The notes under the pieces: generated by a model | The model's input: only the letters and a program-made list of their open reading frames with translations | Told to the model about the DNA's origin: nothing | Database searches by the model: none | Assembly (NCBI GenBank): GCA_017303575.1 | Contig: JAFLCL010000049.1 | Span: 1-40,542 of the forward strand | Length of the DNA stretch: 40,542 bases | Reading direction: 5' to 3' | From: Deltaproteobacteria bacterium | GTDB lineage: Bacteria; Myxococcota_A; Polyangia; Polyangiales; Sandaracinaceae | Program-made: the position numbers and the translations under genes | Shown: positions 1 to 8,233 of the stretch, one piece after another | Numbering within the stretch: the stretch's first letter is position 1 | Layout: every line of letters starts with the position of its first letter

Positions 1-1249
1 CGCCGCCCCACGTGCCGCCGACACCCGCGCCGAACATGCCGCCTTGCGGCGTGCAGCCGCCGCTGCCACCCGACGTTCCGTCGGCGCCACGGCCGCCTTC
101 GCCACCCATGCCGGGAGTACCGCAGCCGCCGCCACTGCTGCTCGCGGGCGCAGGGTTGCCCGTCGCGCCACCGCCGCCCGAGCCGCCATAGGTGCCCGTG
201 GGGTTGATGCCGTTGGCGCCGTCGCCGCCCGACACGTCGATCGTGCCGTTGACGGTGATCGCGCCGATCGCGCGCAGATCGAGCGTGCCTTCACCGCTCG
301 TGGTGATCGTCACGCCTGCCGGGATGTTGATGACGGTGAAGTGATGGACACCGGGCGCGAGCATCATGCTGCTCGCAGGACGGAACGCGCCTTCGGCGCC
401 GGTGCTCTCGAAGATGCACACGCCCGCGTTGCAGCTGCGGCCACCGATGCAGAAGTCGTCGCACGAGCCGCAGTGCGAGTCGTCGTTCAGGAGATCGAAG
501 CACGCGCTCTCGGCCGGACAGTAGGTGACCGTGGTGTCGAGGCCGCAGGGGCCGGCATCACCGAACACGTCGGGGCCCACGAACGCGTCGATCACGGGCG
601 CGTCCATGCCTGCGTCCGCGCCTGCGTCGTCCATCGTCGTCAACGCGTCGTTGCCCGTGTCGGGCATCGTGCCGACGTCGATGGGCGTCCCCGTGTCGTC
701 GAGCATGAGGATGGTCGCGTCCGCTCGCGAGGCGTCGATCGACGCGTCGCTGTCGAGCGGAAGCAGCGTGGCCGGATCGACGCTGGCATCGATGCACGCG
801 CCCGCGCGACAGGTCTCGAGCGCAGCACACGTCACGCCCACGCACGCGTCCTCCATCACGAGCACCAGACGCAGCGTCTGCCCCGCACGAAAGCCGCTGC
901 GCGCGCGCACGATGCTCACGGGATCACTGCCCGCGAAGCCCACGGCCTCGAAGCGGAACGTGCGCGTCGCGTCCTCGCCCCGCGGAACGATCGCGAGCGA
1001 GATCGGGAAGGTCAGCGGCGCGCTCACGTCGCGCTCGAAGAGCTCGCCCGCCTCGAGGCCCGTCGCGTCGAAGCCCTGCGCTGTGAGGTGCACGCGCGTC
1101 AGCTGCGCGCGCACGCCTGGCTCCGCGTGCACCTCGACCATCACCTGCGTGCGCGCCCGCGTGGAGCACGCGCCGAGCATCGTGAGGAATGCCAGCGCGA
1201 GGAGTGCGCGTGCGGAGGACGAAGTGAAGGAGGTGACGGTCATGATCAT
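1..1249 (-). CDS. Cys- and Gly-rich surface lipoprotein (C-terminus cut by window edge)
   Basis: This is the 3' part of a leftward operon; about 416 codons are visible before the window ends. Two in-frame ATGs (1249 and 1243) can start it. The N-terminus is a lipoprotein signal ending in a lipobox, LGAC. A beta-rich region follows, then a short Cys cluster (CVGVTCAALETC) and an Asp-Ala-rich linker near residues 165-220. A second Cys cluster (SHCGSCDDFCIGG) comes next, and then a Gly/Ser-rich stretch running off the edge. These are common traits of exported myxobacterial surface lipoproteins of unknown function. The kinase at 1267-3084 ends only 17 bp upstream, so the two are probably co-transcribed. 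I do not recognise an enzyme domain. Repetitive Gly-rich sequence suggests an extended surface or adhesive segment, which is inference. Confidence 0.75.
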   Translation of the reverse strand, partial: MIMTVTSFTSSSARALLALAFLTMLGACSTRARTQVMVEVHAEPGVRAQLTRVHLTAQGFDATGLEAGELFERDVSAPLTFPISLAIVPRGEDATRTFRFEAVGFAGSDPVSIVRARSGFRAGQTLRLVLVMEDACVGVTCAALETCRAGACIDASVDPATLLPLDSDASIDASRADATILMLDDTGTPIDVGTMPDTGNDALTTMDDAGADAGMDAPVIDAFVGPDVFGDAGPCGLDTTVTYCPAESACFDLLNDDSHCGSCDDFCIGGRSCNAGVCIFESTGAEGAFRPASSMMLAPGVHHFTVINIPAGVTITTSGEGTLDLRAIGAITVNGTIDVSGGDGANGINPTGTYGGSGGGGATGNPAPASSSGGGCGTPGMGGEGGRGADGTSGGSGGCTPQGGMFGAGVGGTWGG

Positions 1250-1266
1250 GCCTTCGGTCCGCGTCT

Positions 1267-3084
1267 TCACTGCAAGATGAACGAGCCGTTCGCGCCCTGC
1301 TGCGGGCCGGCCATCGTGGTGTCCTCGGTCATGCCCGTGGCCGAGGTGCCGCTGCTCGCGGTGCCACTGCTCGAGGTGCCACTGCTCGAGGTGCCAGCGC
1401 TCGACGAACCACCAGCGGGACGCCCGCCTCCCGGGCCGACGCGGCGCGCGCGCTCGAGCGTCAGCGTCGCTGGCGGAGGTGCATCGGTGAACGTGAGCTC
1501 GGCGCTCGTGTGGCCCTCGGCGGAGATGCGCAGCGTGTGGAGTCGTCCATCGCGCGGCAGCGAGGCAGTCCAAGTCCCGACGCCGACAGGCTGACCGTCG
1601 AGCTCGATCGACGCGGACTCGGGGGTGACCGTGATCGTCGCCTCGAACGTCGCCACGGACGGCACGCTGGTCGGCGCTGGCTCGCTCGTCGTCGGCACCG
1701 TGGTCGGAGGCTCCGACGTGGGGAGTGGCGTCGTGGGAGGCGCCGTCGGAGGCGCGGTCGTCGTGCTCGTCGTCACCGACGTGCTGCTCGTCGTCGCGGT
1801 GGAGCCGTTCGCGCCGAACGCGAGGACGAGCGCGACGCCGAGGATCGCGATCGCGCCGGCGCCCACCACGATCGCGCCGCGGTTGCTGGTCGGCAGCTCG
1901 ACGGGCCCCGTGCTCGTGGGCGTCCTCGCGCCTGCCGCAGCCGAGCGCACGGGCTCGATCTCGCGCGTCTTCTGGGCCGCCGAGGCGGCGCCTTCGGGGG
2001 CCTGCTGACCCGGCACCATGGTCACGGCGTCGGGCGCGACGGACCTGCTCGGCTCGGGTCGGTTCTTCGGGTTCGCCGCCAGCGTCTGGGCCGCGTTCGC
2101 AGCGCTCGACGCGCGCGTGGGCGGCCTCACCACCTCGAGCTCGGCCGAGTCGGTGCGGAGCTCGGCGCGCGGCGGCGGCGGTCGCTCGGTCGTCGGGCCC
2201 TTCTCGAACGCTGCCGACCACACCTCGCGCGTGTTCGCGGCCGCGAACGGCAAGAGCGCGTGACCGAGCGCGGAGATCGAGGACCATCGTTTGGCCGGCT
2301 CGCGATCGAGCGCACGCATCACCACGTCGGCCAGCCCCTTGGGCACGTCGGGGTTCGCGATCGCGAGCGGCTTGATCGGCATCGTCGCGATGCGGTGCAG
2401 GATCTCGAGCACGGTGTCGCCCGCGATCGGGCGCTCGCCCGCGAGCGACTCGTAGAGGATCACACCCATCGACCACTGATCGATCTGCGCGTCCACGTCC
2501 TTCGAGCCGCGCGCCTGCTCGGGGGACATGTAGTACGGCGTGCCCATCAGCGACGACGTGTGCGTGATGCGCGAGTTGTGCGCGCCGGTGACCTTGGAGA
2601 TGCCGAAGTCGAGCAGCTTCGGCACCATCGTCTTGGCCCGAGTCTTCTGGAGGAAGATGTTGTCGGGCTTGAGGTCTCGATGGATCACGCCTTCTTGGTG
2701 GGCGATCACGAGCGCCGACATCACGGGGAGGAGGATCTCGATCACGCGCTCGGCGGGGAGCTTCGTCTCGCGATCGAGCATCGCCGCGAAGCTCTCGCCC
2801 GCGAGCAGCTCCATCACGAGGTAGGGGATCTCGTCCTCGATGCCGACGCCGTACACCTCGACGACGTGCGGGTGTCGGAGCTTCGCGGCGGCCTTGCCCT
2901 CGCGGAAGAAGCGCTTGCGGCTCTCGGGATCCTGCGCGACCTCGCTGAGCAGCGTCTTGATCGCGACGTGACGGTCGAGCGACTCGTCGAGCGCCTCGTA
3001 CACGGCGCCCATCCCGCCCTCGCCGATGAGGCCGACGATCTTGTACTGCGCGAGGCTCGAGCCCGCAGAGAGCTTCCGCGACAC
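1267..3084 (-). CDS. Membrane-anchored serine/threonine protein kinase with PEGA domain
   Basis: A Hanks-type kinase of 605 residues starting at GTG. The glycine loop IGEGGMGAVYEA lies at residues 20-31 and the catalytic Lys is K43 (VAIK). The catalytic loop HRDLKPDN covers about 135-142 and DFG is at about 159-161, followed by the activation segment with MSPEQA. All key residues are present, so it should be active. A Pro/Ala-rich linker leads to one hydrophobic segment at about 402-423, then a Ser/Thr/Pro-rich stretch. A PEGA-like domain (about 478-550) follows, and the C-terminus is a Gly/Ser/Thr repeat encoded by 15-bp tandem repeats. The expected topology is a cytoplasmic kinase and an external PEGA domain that may bind wall or surface structures. 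It is divergent from the TPR/PEGA-like gene at 3132 and precedes the lipoprotein gene at its 3' side. Substrates are unknown. Confidence 0.93.
   Translation of the reverse strand: MSRKLSAGSSLAQYKIVGLIGEGGMGAVYEALDESLDRHVAIKTLLSEVAQDPESRKRFFREGKAAAKLRHPHVVEVYGVGIEDEIPYLVMELLAGESFAAMLDRETKLPAERVIEILLPVMSALVIAHQEGVIHRDLKPDNIFLQKTRAKTMVPKLLDFGISKVTGAHNSRITHTSSLMGTPYYMSPEQARGSKDVDAQIDQWSMGVILYESLAGERPIAGDTVLEILHRIATMPIKPLAIANPDVPKGLADVVMRALDREPAKRWSSISALGHALLPFAAANTREVWSAAFEKGPTTERPPPPRAELRTDSAELEVVRPPTRASSAANAAQTLAANPKNRPEPSRSVAPDAVTMVPGQQAPEGAASAAQKTREIEPVRSAAAGARTPTSTGPVELPTSNRGAIVVGAGAIAILGVALVLAFGANGSTATTSSTSVTTSTTTAPPTAPPTTPLPTSEPPTTVPTTSEPAPTSVPSVATFEATITVTPESASIELDGQPVGVGTWTASLPRDGRLHTLRISAEGHTSAELTFTDAPPPATLTLERARRVGPGGGRPAGGSSSAGTSSSGTSSSGTASSGTSATGMTEDTTMAGPQQGANGSFILQ
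1346..1405 (-). repeat. 15-bp tandem repeat coding the kinase C-terminal tail
   Basis: Four consecutive 15-bp units begin with gtgcc at 1346, 1361, 1376 and 1391. They encode a five-residue Gly-Thr-Ser-Ser-Ser-type unit after the PEGA domain. Because the unit is a multiple of three, copy-number change would alter tail length without a frameshift. Confidence 0.85.
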
Positions 3085-3131
3085 GCCTCGGATGGTAACG
3101 AACTCGAGGCACGTCGTGTTAGCGTTCCCGC
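3085..3131. promoter_or_regulatory. Divergent intergenic region between kinase and TPR/PEGA gene
   Basis: These 47 bp separate the GTG start of the kinase from the ATG of the rightward gene and must hold or overlap both promoters. I see no convincing -10/-35 pair. The spacing suggests shared control, which is inference from layout. Confidence 0.4.
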
Positions 3132-3965
3132 ATGCCGCTCACGCGTGCGACGGGTCGGGCTCTCCTCATGGTCCTGGCGTGCGCGACGCTCACGCTGGCG
3201 TCGACGGTGGTCGAGGCGCAGTCCGCCGACGAGCTGCTCGAGCAAGGCATCGCCCAGCGCCGCTCGGGCGACGACACGGGCGCGCTCGCCACGTTCCAGC
3301 GCGCGTACGACGCTTCGCCCTCCCCTCGAGCCGCCGCGCAGCTCGGCCTCGTGCACCAAGCGCTCGGTCAGTGGGTCGAGGCTCACACGCGGCTCAACGA
3401 GGCGCTCGCCGCCACGACCGACGCGTGGGTCACCCGCAACCGCGCCGCGCTCACGCAGGCGCTCGCGGTGATCGATGGCGAGGTCGGCACCGTCGAGATC
3501 CTGATCAGCGGATCGCTCCCGCGCGGAACGCGCGCGACCCTCGGTGCCCGCGAGATCACGAGCTTCCCGATGACGCGGCCGCTCGTGGTGGTGGCGGGCG
3601 AGGAGGAGCTCGAGGTCACCGCGCCCGGTCACCGCAGCGTGCGACGCGACGTGCGTGTGCGCGCCGGTCAGCTGAGCCGCGTCACCGTCGAGCTCCGCGC
3701 GGAGGCTGCCGAGGTCGCGACCACCGAGACGACCGAGACCGGCACCACGACCGAGACGACCGAGACCAGCACCACGACCGAGACCGGCCCCATCGGACCG
3801 ACCGACGGCGGCAGCGCGAGCAACGACGACTGGATCGTCTGGGTGATCGTGGGCGCGGCAGTGGTGGTCGGCGCGGGCGTCGCGATCGGCGTGGTCGCGA
3901 GCCAGCAGTCGCTCGAGGCGCCGCTCCCGGGGACCGCGGGCGCCGTCGAGCTCCTGCGCTTCTGA
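3132..3965 (+). CDS. Exported TPR and PEGA-like protein with C-terminal membrane segment
   Basis: A 277-residue protein with a signal peptide (residues about 1-29, ending VVEAQ). Helical repeats of TPR type follow (about 30-110: ADELLEQGIAQRRSGDDTGA and the next two helical pairs). A beta-rich PEGA-like domain covers about 115-195 (VEILISG, LEVTAPGHRSVRRDV). A Thr/Glu-rich repeat (TTET units, about 199-220) is next, then one hydrophobic segment near 234-258 (VWVIVGAAVVVGAGVAIGVV). TPR-PEGA exported proteins are abundant in myxobacteria, often beside kinases, and are thought to act in envelope protein assembly; the exact job here is unknown. It is divergent from the PEGA kinase, so a signalling partnership is plausible. 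Its stop lies 3 bp from the end of the convergent haem lipoprotein gene. Confidence 0.82.
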   Translation: MPLTRATGRALLMVLACATLTLASTVVEAQSADELLEQGIAQRRSGDDTGALATFQRAYDASPSPRAAAQLGLVHQALGQWVEAHTRLNEALAATTDAWVTRNRAALTQALAVIDGEVGTVEILISGSLPRGTRATLGAREITSFPMTRPLVVVAGEEELEVTAPGHRSVRRDVRVRAGQLSRVTVELRAEAAEVATTETTETGTTTETTETSTTTETGPIGPTDGGSASNDDWIVWVIVGAAVVVGAGVAIGVVASQQSLEAPLPGTAGAVELLRF

Positions 3966-3968
3966 TCG

Positions 3969-6900
3969 TCAGCGCAGATCGACCGGGTCCGTGTCGATCG
4001 CGTCGATCGCCGGTGAGGCGCGCGTGAGGATGTCGATGTCCGAGGCGATGTCGATCTCGCGGCCCGAGATCGAGCCGTGGCAGCCGCCGCAGAGCGCGTT
4101 GAAGAACGGGCGCGGCATCGACTGGCGGCTGTTCTCGCCCGGATAGAACTGCATCGTCTCGCGCTGGAGCATCTCGCCGGTGAACGGCATGCCCGAGCTC
4201 GCGAGCGGCGCGTCCGCGCCGAACGTCAGCACGGTGCCGCTCGCGTCGGTGGGGAGGAGCTGCATCGCCATGCCGCCGCGGATGCGGAAGAACGCCGAGC
4301 CATCGCCCTCGAGCGAGACGAAGCCGTGATCCTGACGCTCCGCGTAGAACGAACCGAGCGAGTCGGTCACCACGTTCGACAGACCCGCGAAGGACGTCGC
4401 GCTCGACGGCGGTGGCCGTGACTCGAGCACGCGGAAGCCGCCGATCCCGTCCGAGATCGTGCGTCCGTTGCGCGTGTTCTCGAAGAGCAGGGTCGCGAGC
4501 ATCGGGAAGTCCGCGACCAGGATGTCGGCGTCCGTCCTGCCGCTGCGGATCTCGGTGTGACCGTTCGCTTCGTCGGGACGCGAGACGAACACGGTGCGTG
4601 GCACGCGCGGCACCACCGCGATCGCCTCGAGCTCCGAGGTGCCGTCGGTCTGGACGAGGCGCGTGAGCGCGCCGAGCGTCTGCGTGCCCTGGCGTGGATC
4701 GATCACACACAGATCCCAGTTCGTCACCGGCGCCGACCCCGCGCACGACGCGACGATCATCCCGTTCGGCAGCGGCGCAGGCGATCGGAACACGCCATCG
4801 CTCACGGGGAAGGTACGCGAGCCGATGTAGGCGCGATCCTGAGCGTCGCGCGGCGCCGCCTGATCGGGGCCGATCGAGCGGTTGACGATGAGGAGGCGAC
4901 CGGCGCCGTCGATCATGCCGTTGCTCGGATCGAGCTCGCCGCCGATCATCACGAAGTTGCGATCGAGCGCCTCCACGATCTCCGTCGCGGCGTCGAAGCC
5001 CACGCTGGTGCGCTGACCGAAGAGCGGGTGGTAGTCGCCACCGTCGAGGTTCTGACGTCGGCCCGCGAGCTGATGGAACTCGGTCTCGCGCTTCTCGCTC
5101 GTCATCAGGATGCGGCCATCGGTCATGAAGGACGGCTGGAATTCCTGGTTGAGGAGGAACGTCAGCTGACGAAGACCGGCCGCTTCGCGCACGAACAAGT
5201 TCGAGTTCGGCTCGAGCCGCGAGGGCGTGCGCGTCGGTCCTTCGACGCCGACCGCTTCGCTCGTGAGGTAGCCCCGCGTCGAGGCGAACACGAGGCGACC
5301 ATCCGCGCTGTACGCGGGATCGAAGTCGTGGATGCGGATGCCCGACACTTCGTCCGCGACGGCGGGAAGGCCGCTCACTTCCGCGCAGCCCGTGCCGTCG
5401 AGGGCCACCTCGTAGAGACGGAAGCCGCGCGCCGCCGATCCACGCGCGGCGAAGCCGATGCGGGTCCCGTCCCACGTCGCGGCAGGACCGCGGATGTCCG
5501 CGCTGCCGCCGAGACCACAGCCGGCCGAGAGATCACGCTCTGCCCCGAGCGCGGTGAGCGCGCCCATCGCGTCGATGCCGAGGTCACGCGCGACGAGGCG
5601 CGCGCCCGGACGGAACGTGTCGAAGTCGTCGGGACGACCACCACCACCCGTCGCGCCCGAGGGTCGCTCCACGTACACGATCGCCGAGAGCGAGTCCGCG
5701 CTGATGTGGCCCGCGGTGATGGCCTCTTCGCGCTCGATCGCGTGCCAGCGCTGGAGCACGCAGTACGGGTGGATGAAGTTGGGATCGTCGCGCGTGAGCG
5801 TGAGATCGCCCGCGTCCGCGTCGACCATCGTGCAGTCGTCGGGCGTCGCGAAGTTGGGTCGACGGCTCACGATGTCGGGCGCGAACGACTCGAAGAGCGG
5901 ACCGCCGCGGTGCGTGATGCCCTCGCCTCCCACCTCTTGCGTCGCAGGGAACAGGTTCTTCGCGATGAGGCGGCTCTCGTTCGGATCGCTCGACTCCACC
6001 GACAGCATGTCGCGCGCCATCAGGTAGTTGCGCACCGTGGCGAGGTGGCCGAAGACGCCGTTCGATCCGCCGCGCAAGCGGAGGTCGTGGAACATCGTGG
6101 TCGAGTGGCAGTTCTGGAACGTGCAGCCGCTCCTCACGAGCGTGGGCTGCACGCGCTCGACGAAGTAGCGGAAGCCGCGCTCGCTCCCGTGGCCCTCGGT
6201 CGCGATCGAGGCGGGGAAAGGCTCGGGGTACGCCGTCTCGGGCGCGCTCTCCACCCAGTCCGCGATGGCGATGTAGTCGGGATCCTCGATCGAGCCGAAG
6301 ACGTCGCCGCCCTCGTGGAACGAGCCACCGACCTGCACGCCGAGCGGACGACGCAGGATCTCGGACGTGGAGCGTGTGCTGCCCGGCGCCACGAACTCCA
6401 TCGCGACCCAGTAGTTCCACTCGACCTGCTCGTCGTTCTCGCCGCACGAGAGGAACATGTCGGCGATGGGACTGCCGTGACACGAGCTGCCGGCGCAGCG
6501 TCGCTCCATCACCGGCTGCACCTGATCGCGGAACGTCGCGAAGTGCGGTGAGCTCGTGTCCACCGTGCCGGGCACGAAGCCCGGCGCGTGACCGACGCGC
6601 GAGGTGCACTCGCCGAGGTTCTCCGACAGCACCGTGGGCGGCGCGCCCGTGCGCGTGTGGCCCTGACGGCTCCACTGCGAGAGAAGGTTGTACGACTCGG
6701 AGCTCAGGCCGAGGATGCGGCCACCCGCGTGCTGCACGTCGGTGCGGATCGCGACGGGCATCGGATCCGCATCGCGCGGGCCGTCGAACGGCATGCTGAA
6801 CACGCTGAGATCACGGGGCGCGCCCGCCTTCAGCAGCACCAGGCTGACGGGGTACGGGCCGTAGGCCTCGAGCGCGTCGCGCCGACGCATCAGCGCATCG

Positions 6901-7118
6901 AAGCTGGTCACGTCGAGGTTGCCGAGCGCGACGCCGCGCTCGTTGGTCACGTGACACGGGCCGTTCTGTCGCACGCAGCTGTTCGCGAAGAACGGCTCGA
7001 TGCGCTCCTCGTAGTAGCTGCCACCCGGAGGCTCGATGGGCTCGCAGCCCGCGGTCGCGGCGAGCCCGAGCAGCAGCACCGCAGCATTCGACAAGAGAGC
7101 ACGCGCGCGCATGCGCAT
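3969..7118 (-). CDS. Large lipoprotein with four CXnCH haem-type motifs and a propeller-like middle
   Basis: I place the start at ATG 7118 because a GAGG ribosome site lies just upstream and a hydrophobic signal follows, with C25 as likely lipid site (weak lipobox TAGC). An upstream in-frame start at 7154 would put 12 polar residues before the signal. The mature protein, about 1,025 residues, carries CX6CH at 48-56, CX4CH at 208-214, CX4CH at 332-338 and canonical CXXCH (CGGCH) at 1010-1014. Between them is a long region with TolB/propeller-like phrases (FDPAYSADGRLVFASTRGYL; FMTDGRILMTSEKRE). It is the last gene of the block starting at 10552, and the general plan resembles the HzsA-related protein encoded there. 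Covalent haem at the non-canonical motifs is unproven. A periplasmic or surface electron-transfer or oxidoreductase role is inference. Confidence 0.8.
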   Translation of the reverse strand: MRMRARALLSNAAVLLLGLAATAGCEPIEPPGGSYYEERIEPFFANSCVRQNGPCHVTNERGVALGNLDVTSFDALMRRRDALEAYGPYPVSLVLLKAGAPRDLSVFSMPFDGPRDADPMPVAIRTDVQHAGGRILGLSSESYNLLSQWSRQGHTRTGAPPTVLSENLGECTSRVGHAPGFVPGTVDTSSPHFATFRDQVQPVMERRCAGSSCHGSPIADMFLSCGENDEQVEWNYWVAMEFVAPGSTRSTSEILRRPLGVQVGGSFHEGGDVFGSIEDPDYIAIADWVESAPETAYPEPFPASIATEGHGSERGFRYFVERVQPTLVRSGCTFQNCHSTTMFHDLRLRGGSNGVFGHLATVRNYLMARDMLSVESSDPNESRLIAKNLFPATQEVGGEGITHRGGPLFESFAPDIVSRRPNFATPDDCTMVDADAGDLTLTRDDPNFIHPYCVLQRWHAIEREEAITAGHISADSLSAIVYVERPSGATGGGGRPDDFDTFRPGARLVARDLGIDAMGALTALGAERDLSAGCGLGGSADIRGPAATWDGTRIGFAARGSAARGFRLYEVALDGTGCAEVSGLPAVADEVSGIRIHDFDPAYSADGRLVFASTRGYLTSEAVGVEGPTRTPSRLEPNSNLFVREAAGLRQLTFLLNQEFQPSFMTDGRILMTSEKRETEFHQLAGRRQNLDGGDYHPLFGQRTSVGFDAATEIVEALDRNFVMIGGELDPSNGMIDGAGRLLIVNRSIGPDQAAPRDAQDRAYIGSRTFPVSDGVFRSPAPLPNGMIVASCAGSAPVTNWDLCVIDPRQGTQTLGALTRLVQTDGTSELEAIAVVPRVPRTVFVSRPDEANGHTEIRSGRTDADILVADFPMLATLLFENTRNGRTISDGIGGFRVLESRPPPSSATSFAGLSNVVTDSLGSFYAERQDHGFVSLEGDGSAFFRIRGGMAMQLLPTDASGTVLTFGADAPLASSGMPFTGEMLQRETMQFYPGENSRQSMPRPFFNALCGGCHGSISGREIDIASDIDILTRASPAIDAIDTDPVDLR

Positions 7119-7215
7119 GACGGTACCTCGTTCGATCGATGGGTTGATCGGCATTCGTGTGATGCAGGCACGGGGACCGGAGACGGGGACACACGACGAC
7201 AGGGCACACGACGGA

Positions 7216-7252
7216 CGAAGGCCCCGCGCTCCCGAGGGAGGCAGGGCCTTCG
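7216..7252. terminator. Nested stem-loop between HEAT gene and large lipoprotein gene
   Basis: A perfect 9-bp stem (cgaaggccc at 7216-7224 with gggccttcg at 7244-7252) encloses a second 5-bp stem (ctccc/gggag). No T-run follows on the leftward strand. It sits in the gap between two same-direction genes, so it may be an attenuator, a partial terminator or an mRNA-stabilising processing site that lowers expression of the distal gene. Confidence 0.5.
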
Positions 7253-7284
7253 CAGATCACGCGCGACGTTCCGCGCTCATGGTG

Positions 7285-8199
7285 TCAGCCGCGCGAGGAC
7301 CGGATCGCCATGCGGATGGCGTCGAGCACGCGATCGTCGGTCTGCGTCGGGAGGGCCTCGCCCTCGAGCAGGGCCTCGCGCGCCTCGGCGGTGCCGAGTC
7401 GACCGAGGGCCCATGCGGCCGCCGCGCGCACGCTCATGTCGGTGTCACCCACGAGCATCGCCGCGAGGATCGTGGTGGAGGCCGTCACGTGGTAGAGGCC
7501 GATCGCGCGCGCCGCCTGGCGACGGATGCTCGCGTCGGTGCTGCCGAGGAGGCCCATGATCGGCTCGACCTCGTCGAAGAAGCCGATCTCGGTGATGGCC
7601 TGGAGCGCCGCCGCCTGCACGGTGACGTCGCTGTCACCGAGCGCCATCGCGATCGCGTGGCTCGCGCGGCCGATGTTGAGGCGACCGAGGCTGCGCACCG
7701 CGGCGGCGCGCACGTTCGGCGCGCCGTCCGTGGTCGCGGCCTCGCTGAGCGGCGCTAGCGCGTGGACGTCCATCAGTGTGCCGAGCGCCTCGGCTGCGTA
7801 CTGACGACGCGTGTCGGAGCCGTCACTGGCGAGCGTGTCGCGCATCTGCACGAACACAGCGCCGATCGCGAACGGTCGACGACGAAGCCACCACGCGGCG
7901 GACTCGCGGACCTGCGCGTTCGAGCTCGAGAGCAAGAGGCGCTGCACCGCGGGCACGCACGAGTAGCACTCCACGCGCTCGCCGTACTCGAGCATCGTGG
8001 TGAACCGCGAGGGGTTCGAGTCCGCACCCGCGATCGCCTCCCGGAGCGAGGCGAGGTCGGGTGCCTGTGTGTCGAGCGAGCTCTCACCGCGAGCGCGGTC
8101 GTGCACGACGACCTCGCCCTCGGCGTACTCCTGCGCCGAGCCGGTCACGCTGACCGACAAGAGCGCGCCCACCACCATCATCATTCGGATGTTCTTCAT
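7285..8199 (-). CDS. Exported HEAT-repeat protein
   Basis: A 304-residue protein with an N-terminal signal peptide (about 1-22, ending TGSAQ). From about residue 75 to 290 it shows repeated helical pairs with the HEAT/PBS-lyase pattern: VRESAAWWLRRR, RRQYAAEALGTL, VRAAAVRSLGRL, VQAAALQAITEI, IRRQAARAIGLY and VRAAAAWALGRL. Such repeats form curved scaffolds for protein contacts. A CYSC pair near residues 70-73 is the only notable Cys feature. It lies between the two haem-motif lipoprotein genes in the same direction (34 bp after the HzsA-related gene), so it probably scaffolds or assembles their products. HEAT domains also occur in planctomycete and myxobacterial cytochrome-like proteins, there often fused rather than separate. 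The function itself is inferred from context. Confidence 0.85.
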   Translation of the reverse strand: MKNIRMMMVVGALLSVSVTGSAQEYAEGEVVVHDRARGESSLDTQAPDLASLREAIAGADSNPSRFTTMLEYGERVECYSCVPAVQRLLLSSSNAQVRESAAWWLRRRPFAIGAVFVQMRDTLASDGSDTRRQYAAEALGTLMDVHALAPLSEAATTDGAPNVRAAAVRSLGRLNIGRASHAIAMALGDSDVTVQAAALQAITEIGFFDEVEPIMGLLGSTDASIRRQAARAIGLYHVTASTTILAAMLVGDTDMSVRAAAAWALGRLGTAEAREALLEGEALPTQTDDRVLDAIRMAIRSSRG

Positions 8200-8233
8200 G
8201 GCTGTGTTCCTGATTGGATGAGTGGGGTGGAGC

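Noticed and set aside
4557..6551. 664-codon rightward open frame opposite the large haem-motif lipoprotein
   Set aside because: Arg/Glu/Ala-rich composition typical of antisense frames in GC-rich DNA; the leftward frame has signal, haem motifs and propeller phrases.
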